Source: Flammeovirgaceae bacterium 311 (lineage in GTDB: Bacteria > Bacteroidota > Bacteroidia > Cytophagales > Cyclobacteriaceae). From it: DNA of 64,000 nt. Where the stretch lies: positions 2,558,501 through 2,622,500 of the forward strand of contig CP004371.1 of NCBI GenBank assembly GCA_000597885.1, read 5' to 3'. Shown here piece after piece: positions 9,550-16,193 of this stretch. Under the pieces are notes generated by a model. It saw only the letters and a list, made by a program, of their open reading frames with translations, did no database searches and had not been told where the DNA came from. The translations under genes were made by a program, and so were the position numbers. Within the stretch, counting starts at the first letter, position 1; each line of letters starts with the position of its first letter.

Positions 9550-9707
9550 TTGAGCGGTCCGCCGCTGCGGTGAGTGAGTGAGTGAATAGAGGCCTTCCTC
9601 AATTTCAAACTGGCGAGATAATATCAAGAGAGAACCATAGAAACTCTCTAAGTCCTTGCCTGCTCCCAACGAAATATTCACTCATTCACTAATCACTCAT
9701 TTCCTTC
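9540..9707. repeat. Palindromic intergenic repeat element with GTGA/TCAC arms
   Basis: Left arms made of GAGTGAGTGATT (from 9540) and GTGAGTGAGTGAGTGAAT (about 9570-9587) face right arms ATTCACTCATTCAC and AATCACTCATT (about 9676-9702) in reverse order, giving nested inverted repeats of degenerate 4-base GTGA units around a core of about 90 bases. The left arm overlaps the stop codon of obgE. The core read on the minus strand resembles the start of a four-helix-bundle (23S rRNA intervening sequence-type) protein; see findings. Confidence 0.6.
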
Positions 9708-9784
9708 TCCCTGCCAATTTGACACCTTACCCCCTTTGGCAAAGTAATTGTGCACCTCTTGTTGTTCTGAAAATTGTAGCTGAT

Positions 9785-10384
9785 ATGAGTAAAGATCAAG
9801 ATAAAAATATAGTGAACGAACGTGACAATGGCGCTCAAACTGCCAATGAGCATGATGAGCAAGCTGCGCTGACTGACACAGAGACACCTACACAAAGTGA
9901 TGTGGCAGATCAGGCCCAATCTCCCGAAGTAGAAGAAGAGCAGCGTAAAAGCGAGCTGGAGGAGCAGAAAGAAAAATACCTGCGCCTTTACTCAGAGTTT
10001 GAAAACTTCAGGCGCCGTACGGCAAAAGAAAAAATGGAACTCACCCGCACTGCCAACGAAGAAATGGCCAGCGCCATGCTGCCGGTGCTCGATGATTTTG
10101 AGCGCGCCATCAAAACATTTGAAAAAGAAAACCCCCAGGGCGATAGCACCAAAGAAGGAATGCTGCTGATCTTTAGCAAGTTTAAAAGCGCACTGGAAAG
10201 AAAAGGTGTGAAAGTTATGCAGATTGAAGCTGGCAGCGAGTTCGATGCCGAGTACCAGGAAGCAATTACACAAATACCCGCTCCCGACGATTCCCTTAAA
10301 GGTAAAGTGGTGGACGTGGTAGAAAAAGGCTACACCCTTGGCGATAAAGTAATCCGCTTTGCCAAGGTAGTGATTGGCGCATAA
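9785..10384 (+). CDS. grpE: GrpE nucleotide exchange factor
   Basis: GrpE releases ADP from DnaK in the Hsp70 cycle. The 199-residue protein has an acidic, disordered N-terminus (to about residue 55), a long coiled coil (EEQKEKYLRLYSEFENFRRRT), and the C-terminal beta wing with VVDVVEKGYTLGDKVIRFAKVVIG, the family signature. The start at 9785 (MSKDQDK) is chosen because the longer frame runs through the upstream repeat. dnaJ begins 9 bases after the stop, so the two are co-transcribed; dnaK is not in the window. Confidence 0.97.
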   Translation: MSKDQDKNIVNERDNGAQTANEHDEQAALTDTETPTQSDVADQAQSPEVEEEQRKSELEEQKEKYLRLYSEFENFRRRTAKEKMELTRTANEEMASAMLPVLDDFERAIKTFEKENPQGDSTKEGMLLIFSKFKSALERKGVKVMQIEAGSEFDAEYQEAITQIPAPDDSLKGKVVDVVEKGYTLGDKVIRFAKVVIGA

Positions 10385-10393
10385 GGCAAAACT

Positions 10394-11509
10394 ATGGCTA
10401 AACGCGATTACTACGAAATATTAGGCTTAAGCCGCACAGCAACACCGGAAGAAATCAAAAAAGCTTACCGGAAGATTGCTATTAAATTCCATCCGGATAA
10501 AAATCCGGATGACCCGACTGCCGAAGACAAGTTTAAGGAAGCAGCCGAAGCCTACGAGGTACTCAGCAATGCTGATAAACGCCAGCGTTACGACCAGTTT
10601 GGCCATGCCGGCATGGGCAATGGCGGTTTTGGCGGCGGCGGCATGAACATGGACGATATCTTCTCCCAGTTTGGAGATATCTTTGGAGGAGGCAGCAATC
10701 CTTTCGAGAGCTTCTTTGGGGGCGGTGGCGGTGGCCGTGGAGGCCGGCGCAAGGGCTCTAACCTGCGCATTAAAATTAAGCTTACCCTTGATGAAATTGC
10801 AGCCGGTGTAGAAAAGAAAGTAAAGGTAAAACGCCTGGTAGTAGCCGAAGGGGTTACGTATAAAACTTGCCAGACCTGTGGCGGCAGTGGTCAGATCCGC
10901 AAGGTAGTGAATACCATGCTGGGCCAGATGGTATCTGCCAATACCTGCCATACCTGCCATGGCAGCGGCAAGGTAATTGACCAGAAGCCTGCCGGTGTAG
11001 ACAATACCGGCCTGGAACAAAAAGAAGAAATTATCTCCATCCGCATACCTGCCGGTGTGGCAGAAGGCATGCAGCTTAGCATGTCGGGCAAAGGCAATGA
11101 GCCTCCAGGTGGTGGCTATCCCGGCGACCTGCTGATTGTGATAGAAGAACAGGAGCATGAAGAGCTGAAGCGTGAAGGCAATAACGTAGCCTACGACCTC
11201 TACCTGAACTTTGCCGATGCCGCACTGGGTACTTCTGTAGAGGTGCCAACCATTGACGGCAAAGCAAAGATCAAAATAGAACCAGGCACCCAGAGCGGCA
11301 AAGTGCTGCGCCTGCGTGGCAAAGGTATCCGCAACATCAATGGGTACGAAACCGGCGATCAGCTGATCCAGATCAATGTCTGGACCCCCCAGCAGCTCAG
11401 CCGCGAAGAGCGCGAACTGCTGGAAAAGCTTAGAGAGTCTCCAAATTTCGACCCCACACCTGATAAAAAGGAAAAAGGCTTCTTTGACAGAATGCGCGAG
11501 TTCTTTTAG
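10394..11509 (+). CDS. dnaJ: DnaJ co-chaperone with a reduced zinc-finger region
   Basis: DnaJ delivers unfolded proteins to DnaK and stimulates its ATPase. The 371-residue protein has a J domain with HPD at residues 33-35, a Gly/Phe-rich linker (about 75-118), a cysteine region, and the two C-terminal substrate-binding domains. Only two CxxCxGxG motifs are present (Cys159-Gly166 and Cys185-Gly192); classical DnaJ has four. The spacing and the segment between them ([14 protein letters not shown]) identify them as motifs 2 and 3, which form zinc centre II; motifs 1 and 4 are missing. It is downstream of grpE and ends at a terminator. Confidence 0.95.
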   Translation: MAKRDYYEILGLSRTATPEEIKKAYRKIAIKFHPDKNPDDPTAEDKFKEAAEAYEVLSNADKRQRYDQFGHAGMGNGGFGGGGMNMDDIFSQFGDIFGGGSNPFESFFGGGGGGRGGRRKGSNLRIKIKLTLDEIAAGVEKKVKVKRLVVAEGVTYKTCQTCGGSGQIRKVVNTMLGQMVSANTCHTCHGSGKVIDQKPAGVDNTGLEQKEEIISIRIPAGVAEGMQLSMSGKGNEPPGGGYPGDLLIVIEEQEHEELKREGNNVAYDLYLNFADAALGTSVEVPTIDGKAKIKIEPGTQSGKVLRLRGKGIRNINGYETGDQLIQINVWTPQQLSREERELLEKLRESPNFDPTPDKKEKGFFDRMREFF

Positions 11510-11537
11510 TAAGTAATTCCTATATTTAAGTAAATTA

Positions 11538-11565
11538 AGCCGACCCGACAGTCGGCTTTTTTTTA
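11538..11565 (+). terminator. Terminator of grpE-dnaJ
   Basis: A 7-bp stem agccgac/gtcggct (11538-11544 with 11551-11557) is followed by eight T. Confidence 0.9.
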
Positions 11566-11648
11566 GTTAATGGGGTGCCATGCTAGGCAAAATCATTTGC
11601 TTTAGAAAAGAAGGCTGCTACATGGACCGTCGCTCAAGCTCCAAACCC

Positions 11649-11678
11649 AATACCTAATACCCGACACCCCATACCTCA
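11649..11678. repeat. Degenerate TACC(T/C)xATACC intergenic repeat
   Basis: Imperfect units of about 8-10 bases (ATACCTA, ATACCCGAC, ATACCTC) run directly up to the start codon of the next gene. A related array lies at 36006-36075. Confidence 0.45.
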
Positions 11679-12710
11679 ATGGCCCTGATCAGTAAAAAGA
11701 AAAAAATTTACACCATTAGTGAGCATCTGCGTACTTATTTGCGCAGCCAGAACCGCGAAATAGAAATACCCCTCTCTTACAAAGATCTGCTCCGCTACGA
11801 CAACTCAATTCCACTCTATGACAGGTTTGGTGCCGACACCCTCTGGGAAACCGTTTTTTATCCCCAGTCGGAGATGGAAGGAATCTATAACAGCCTGAAG
11901 GTGATTTATGCACAGCTTAAAACCCAGGGTGATCTCTCAATTGTAGACCACCTCTCGATTGAGCGGGTAGATCTTTGTGTGTATGGCAACACCAAGCCTT
12001 TCCGGGTACGGATTGTCAATAACATCAATGATAACTTTGATTACTTCTATGTGAAAGTAGCAGATGCCTCGCGGGTTTACGGACTGGAACTGGAGCATTT
12101 ATTATCGCCAAACCACATCAACTATGTAGTGCATGATCAAACCCTGATAGAAGAGCACATTGCCGGCATACCGGGCGATCAGTTTATCAAGAAGCACCTG
12201 AAGGAAAATACTTTAAATGAAATAAGACTGGCCAAAGAGTTTGTAAAGTTTAATGAGCGCTGTTTTGTAAGGCTACTTGGAGATATGCACAGCAGCAACT
12301 TTGTAATAGAGATTACGCCCGATTTTGAGGAAATACATTACAGGATCAGGGCGATAGATTTTGATCAGCAATCGTACGAGGGGCGACGGGGTGTGTATAT
12401 GCCGCAGTACTTTAAACAAAATAACCCAATCATAGAAATTGGGCTGCGCAATATGACACCGACCACCATGCATCAGTATCAGCGGGAAGAAAGGACATTA
12501 ATTGCCAACAGGATAAACACCTCCAGCACAACAATCAAAAAGCTGATCCGCACCATGACCCTGGATGAGCTGGCGCCAAGAGAAAATATTGAACATCTGC
12601 GTACGGATTTGTCGCACTATTATGATGCTCCGGAATTTGAGAAATGCCAGAATATGGGTGAGATTTTACAAACCAGCCTCACACTCCTGCTTCGGAAAAT
12701 GAAAATATAA
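11679..12710 (+). CDS. Conserved hypothetical protein with protein-kinase-like motifs
   Basis: I do not recognise a named family. The 343-residue soluble protein shows a pattern resembling kinase-fold phosphotransferases: a strand with lysine (FYVKVADASR, Lys126), acidic residues after a hinge-like stretch (LIEEHIAG, Glu158/159), a catalytic-loop-like LLGDMHSSNFVI (Asp202, Asn207) and a metal-site-like AIDFDQ (Asp227). This order and spacing are those of aminoglycoside phosphotransferase, HipA and related families. The N-terminal 110 residues and the C-terminal 100 are not assigned. No signal peptide or membrane segment is seen. The gene stands alone, convergent with a small minus-strand gene. 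Catalysis and substrate are unknown. Confidence 0.7.
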   Translation: MALISKKKKIYTISEHLRTYLRSQNREIEIPLSYKDLLRYDNSIPLYDRFGADTLWETVFYPQSEMEGIYNSLKVIYAQLKTQGDLSIVDHLSIERVDLCVYGNTKPFRVRIVNNINDNFDYFYVKVADASRVYGLELEHLLSPNHINYVVHDQTLIEEHIAGIPGDQFIKKHLKENTLNEIRLAKEFVKFNERCFVRLLGDMHSSNFVIEITPDFEEIHYRIRAIDFDQQSYEGRRGVYMPQYFKQNNPIIEIGLRNMTPTTMHQYQREERTLIANRINTSSTTIKKLIRTMTLDELAPRENIEHLRTDLSHYYDAPEFEKCQNMGEILQTSLTLLLRKMKI

Positions 12711-12724
12711 ACAGTACTTACTGA

Positions 12725-12928
12725 TTATAAGTAGTTCTTATAGATTTCAGAAGCTTTTTTGAACACGCCTTCGTCGTTAAGACCAGTCATAAAACGTGCG
12801 TCATGTGCTGGAAATCCGCTTTTGCAGAGTTTCATATAGCGGCTGTAGCTCTTTAGCAAATTTAATTGCTCGCCTCTGTTCATCATTTCTTGCGCTACCA
12901 TAAGCATAGGGGTCGTTGTGATTGCCAT
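12725..12928 (-). CDS. Small hypothetical protein (67 residues)
   Basis: A short frame with codon use like its neighbours, encoding a largely helical, slightly basic soluble protein with a central SRYMKLCKSGFPAHDARFMTGL segment. No domain is recognised. It is convergent with the kinase-like gene (14-base gap) and its start lies 13 bases downstream of a conspicuous inverted repeat, which favours a real, perhaps regulated gene. Several in-frame ATGs within the first 16 codons make the exact start uncertain. Confidence 0.45.
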   Translation of the reverse strand: MAITTTPMLMVAQEMMNRGEQLNLLKSYSRYMKLCKSGFPAHDARFMTGLNDEGVFKKASEIYKNYL

Positions 12929-12941
12929 TCAGCTAGTTAAA

Positions 12942-13003
12942 AAAGTTATAAACAGGCTTGTCCACATCTATACGAACAAGGTTGATAAAATGTTTATAAC
13001 TTT
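12942..13003. repeat. Perfect 12-bp inverted repeat in intergenic DNA
   Basis: The sequence aaagttataaac (12942-12953) is repeated inverted as gtttataacttt (12992-13003). An inner pair cttgt/acaag (12957-12961 with 12976-12980) extends the symmetry. It lies between the DUF429 gene and the small 67-residue gene. Confidence 0.65.
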
Positions 13004-13082
13004 CATCAAAAATAGTAGCAAAAGTTCGGATGCCTGGTATACAGACCTTACGCTGTAATGAATGAGATTTAATTGTTACAAC

Positions 13083-13685
13083 TTAGATTACAATTTCTCC
13101 TTCTGCCGGATCTCCAAAAGTTTTATGTAACTGACATTCATAGCGTAAGCCACTTTGCAGTGCAATGAGTGCATCGGCCCCATGCCAGTTAACTATTACG
13201 TTAGTGCGTGTGATTAGTGGATATATTTCTACATTATTTTGACAAAAAACTTCAGGAGACACTACTTTACTACGGTATCCTACCGCTTCTGGAGCCGAAA
13301 TTCTTACCCAACCCGATGGATAGGTTTCATGAAATTGCACTTTAGCTGGTAGCATCTTATTTTTCAATTGTATTGCCCTGGCAGTAAGTCCTCCCAGGAA
13401 CATGGGCGACATGGCCTTTAGCTGCCGGTCGGCCTTGCGGTAGAAAAAGTCAGTGCAATCCGGCAGCTGGGTGTACACGCCGGGCAGGCTTAAGGGCGCA
13501 TCAATAAATACTTTCTGGATCATAAATCTCTCGATCAGCTCCACCAAAAAAAAATCTGCATCTTTTCCTTTGGGGCTGGAAAAAAAAATTATTTCGCCCG
13601 CCGACAACACCGCCATCACTGTTGTGCCTGCGAGCTTACTGCCATAATCAATACCTGCTATGGTAAAGTCCGGAAGTTTCAGCAT
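13083..13685 (-). CDS. DUF429-like protein, predicted RNase H-fold nuclease
   Basis: The 200-residue protein begins with a strand motif GIDYGSKLAGTTVMAV typical of RNase H/actin-like folds, followed by VFIDAPLSLP, a helix with RKADRQLKAMSP, the motif HETYPSG and the late acidic DALIAL. These match the DUF429 predicted-nuclease pattern, with Asp in the first strand, IDAP and DAL as candidate metal ligands. Activity has not been shown for most members. Its ATG overlaps the stop of crtY by one base (TGATG), so it is translationally coupled to carotenoid cyclase; the reason is unclear. Confidence 0.75.
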   Translation of the reverse strand: MLKLPDFTIAGIDYGSKLAGTTVMAVLSAGEIIFFSSPKGKDADFFLVELIERFMIQKVFIDAPLSLPGVYTQLPDCTDFFYRKADRQLKAMSPMFLGGLTARAIQLKNKMLPAKVQFHETYPSGWVRISAPEAVGYRSKVVSPEVFCQNNVEIYPLITRTNVIVNWHGADALIALQSGLRYECQLHKTFGDPAEGEIVI

Positions 13686-14848
13686 CAGCTAAGGCTATTT
13701 CTGGTAAGACTGAGCATGCTTTGCAGAAAGAGCGGCTTATTCACCGTTTGCATCAGGAGCAGGTCTTCTCCTATATGCGTCTCCTCATCCAGAAACTTAA
13801 ACAGGCGTGGGAGCGGATTTTTCTTAAACAAACCGGCAAACACCGCTTCTCCTTCTTCACCTTTTTTATCCAGAATATTGAGTAGTGTAGCATCGTACAG
13901 CCGGTGCCTTGCGGTAGCAGAAACAGGCACAGGCACTTTCCCAGCTTCCAATTGCTGCACCAAATCCCTGCACTGCTGCTGAATTCTTCTGAAAGTATAG
14001 CCTGTAGAGGGTTTGGAGGCCCCGCCAACGGATCCAATATTCAGAATATGATCCCCCTGCTTTTTAGGAAATTGATAAGTAGTCATGGGAATTACCCCCC
14101 ACTCCTCCTCTACTATAGTATACTGGTTTAATTGCAGCACCTCACCAATGTAGCGCTTCAGCTCCTGCTCATAGGCTGCCGGCGCCAGTAAACTACTAGA
14201 AAAAAGGGTGTATTCTACCAGGGCCCGCGTAGGGCTGTGGGGAATCAGGTAAAAGAATCTTAAGCTGCCCCGCTGCGGTGTTCTGAAATCGAACAAGCGG
14301 AGCAGATGCGGCTGAAAGACTGGCCCCTCAGTTTCAATTACCCAGCCCTTGAAATGCTGCTTCAGACTAATGCTCTTCTTTGCGGCCTTCTTCAGAGCCT
14401 CCCCAAGAAAACAGCTGTTAAAGATCAGGCCGGCTTTAAAAGAGCCTGCGCCGGTATAAACTACTGCACCTGTCTCAGTATCATCAAATCCCTGTATGGA
14501 GGTCTGCAGCCAGTGTACATTCGGGAGCTGACTAAGCCAGCCCCTGACTACCTCATAAAAACGCTTACCCTGCAGCACCCGGTAGCTGTAAGGCGCCAGT
14601 GAAAAAGTGGCAGTATGGTAGCGGCTAAAAAATTCAGCCTCCTGAAACTGCCAGCTGGTCCATTCATCAAAGGGTTCTTCACCCTTTGCCCAATACCCCC
14701 AGGTGCGGTCATTTTCTGTTTTCGCAGCCCGGTCTATCAGCAAAATTTGCTTTTGCCGGAGCCCGGGAGCGTGGGTAAGGTGCCAGGCAAGACTTAAGCC
14801 TGCTGCGCCGGCGCCCGCTATGATATAATCGTAATGTGGTTGATTCAC
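13685..14848 (-). CDS. crtY: Lycopene beta-cyclase family protein
   Basis: The enzyme cyclises the ends of lycopene to form beta-carotene type rings. The 387-residue protein starts with the FAD/NAD-binding motif AGAGAAGLSLA (residues 11-21), then NDRTWGYW, the cyclase signature near residue 48, and later FFYLIPHSPTRALVEYT and GGASKPSTGYTFRR, all characteristic of CrtY. The presence of carotenoid cyclase predicts a yellow-orange pigmented organism. No other crt genes are adjacent, so the rest of the pathway is elsewhere. It is followed, overlapped by one base, by the DUF429 gene. Confidence 0.93.
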   Translation of the reverse strand: MNQPHYDYIIAGAGAAGLSLAWHLTHAPGLRQKQILLIDRAAKTENDRTWGYWAKGEEPFDEWTSWQFQEAEFFSRYHTATFSLAPYSYRVLQGKRFYEVVRGWLSQLPNVHWLQTSIQGFDDTETGAVVYTGAGSFKAGLIFNSCFLGEALKKAAKKSISLKQHFKGWVIETEGPVFQPHLLRLFDFRTPQRGSLRFFYLIPHSPTRALVEYTLFSSSLLAPAAYEQELKRYIGEVLQLNQYTIVEEEWGVIPMTTYQFPKKQGDHILNIGSVGGASKPSTGYTFRRIQQQCRDLVQQLEAGKVPVPVSATARHRLYDATLLNILDKKGEEGEAVFAGLFKKNPLPRLFKFLDEETHIGEDLLLMQTVNKPLFLQSMLSLTRNSLS

Positions 14849-14875
14849 CAGGAAAAAACTATACAGGCTGCAAAA

Positions 14876-14911
14876 TAAAAAAGTTCAGCAACAGATAAGC
14901 TGTTACTGAAC
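14876..14911 (-). terminator. Terminator of trxA
   Basis: On the minus strand a 12-bp stem with one mismatch (14911-14900 with 14894-14883) is followed by TTTTTTATTTT. It separates trxA from crtY. Confidence 0.88.
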
Positions 14912-15005
14912 CTTCATCATCAACCTTTTAGATAGAACCTTAACTAGAGCTCTAACGCTGCAGCAGTTCCTTCTTGTATACCCGACCTAAAATTTACTTC
15001 TAAAA

Positions 15006-15305
15006 TCAGGCATGCTGTTCAATAATACGCTTTAACTGCGCTGCCTGCTGTACGCCAGACTGCTGCCACACCACCTTGCCATTTTTAAACAACATTAGGG
15101 TGGGCACGCCTTTTACCTTGAAATGACTGGCCAGTGCCTGGTTTTTATCCACATCTATTTTTACAATCTTCGCCTTATCGCCTATCTGGTTTTTGAGCTC
15201 ATCCAAAATGGGTGGCATCATTTTACAGGGTCCGCACCAGGTTGCGAAAAAATCTACCAGCACCGGGGTATTCCCCTGCACCAGCTCATTAAAATTACCT
15301 TTCAT
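15006..15305 (-). CDS. trxA: Thioredoxin
   Basis: A small dithiol oxidoreductase. The 99-residue protein has the active site WCGPC (residues 23-27) in the context [14 protein letters not shown] and the cis-proline motif KGVPTLMLF. There is no signal peptide, so it acts in the cytoplasm. It is a single gene with its own terminator. It is slightly shorter than typical TrxA at the N-terminus, which is common for additional thioredoxins in this phylum. Confidence 0.95.
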   Translation of the reverse strand: MKGNFNELVQGNTPVLVDFFATWCGPCKMMPPILDELKNQIGDKAKIVKIDVDKNQALASHFKVKGVPTLMLFKNGKVVWQQSGVQQAAQLKRIIEQHA

Positions 15306-15495
15306 AGCGGGTTATGTTTTTCTATTGAAACAGTAAAAACAGTGCAATTTGTTTCAGTGCCGGCCATTATACTCATACACCCTCTCCGCATTTTACATGC
15401 CAGTGATTCAGCCTGATTTTCTGTTTTATAGGTATTTGCCTGTAGCACAAGCTTACAATTTGCATACAAAATTCCCCCAACTCTCTTAAAACACC

Positions 15496-15503
15496 TACCT
15501 TTG
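15496..15503 (+). promoter_or_regulatory. Predicted promoter -7 element of the DUF1684 gene
   Basis: TACCTTTG is an exact consensus match only 4 bases before the ATG at 15508. Transcription from it would give a mRNA with almost no leader. Confidence 0.55.
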
Positions 15504-15507
15504 CAGT

Positions 15508-16128
15508 ATGAGCAAACGCATTATAGGCCTTCTGATCTTTGGCGGACTGATGGCCATTTTTGTATACACCCTGCTGCAAAGCAGCAATACCGGCGAAGAC
15601 CCGGAGGTTTATCAGCAAAGGATTGAATTTGAGCGCTATGATAAAAACAAATCCTTTGTAGCTGCCGAGGATTCGCCCATTCCTGAAGAAGAGCGGAGCA
15701 GCTTTAAAGGTCTAAATTACTACCCCATAAAGCCCGGGTTCCGCATTGTTGCCCGCCTGGAGCAAAACCCCACCGAGGAGTACATGCAGATACAAACCAG
15801 CACTGGCACCACCGAAAACTACAAACGCTGGGGATGGGCGCATTTTCAGCTGAACAACCAGCCTCTGCAGCTGCTCATACTGCAGGCTACTGATGGCACT
15901 AACCATCTGTTTGTGCCCTTTGCCGACGAAACCAGTGCCCGCGAAACCTACGGTGCCGGCCGCTACCTGGAGGTACCCGACCCCGAGGGCAACAAAATCG
16001 TGCTTGATTTTAACCAGGCCTACAATCCCTACTGCGCCTACAACGAGCGCTACACCTGTCCGCTGCCGCCCAAGGAGAACATAATGCCCGTTGCTATTGA
16101 AGCTGGTGAAAAAAGCTACGAAAAATAG
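15508..16128 (+). CDS. DUF1684 family protein, membrane-anchored
   Basis: The 206-residue protein has an N-terminal hydrophobic segment (residues 5-22) that anchors or exports it, then the DUF1684 core: FADETSARETYGAGRYLE, LDFNQAYNPYCAYNERYTCPLPPKEN near the C-terminus. The AYNPYCAYN...CPLPP signature is the most conserved part of the family. Its biochemical role is not established. It stands before pheT with 65 bases between, and pheT has its own promoter match. Confidence 0.85.
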   Translation: MSKRIIGLLIFGGLMAIFVYTLLQSSNTGEDPEVYQQRIEFERYDKNKSFVAAEDSPIPEEERSSFKGLNYYPIKPGFRIVARLEQNPTEEYMQIQTSTGTTENYKRWGWAHFQLNNQPLQLLILQATDGTNHLFVPFADETSARETYGAGRYLEVPDPEGNKIVLDFNQAYNPYCAYNERYTCPLPPKENIMPVAIEAGEKSYEK

Positions 16129-16159
16129 GGTTTAAACTTCGGCAATCCTTTAAAATGCT

Positions 16160-16167
16160 TAATTTTG
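16160..16167 (+). promoter_or_regulatory. Predicted pheT promoter -7 element
   Basis: TAATTTTG matches TAnnTTTG, 26 bases before the pheT start. Confidence 0.5.
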
Positions 16168-16193
16168 CCAATTCTGCACGATAACTGCTGCAA

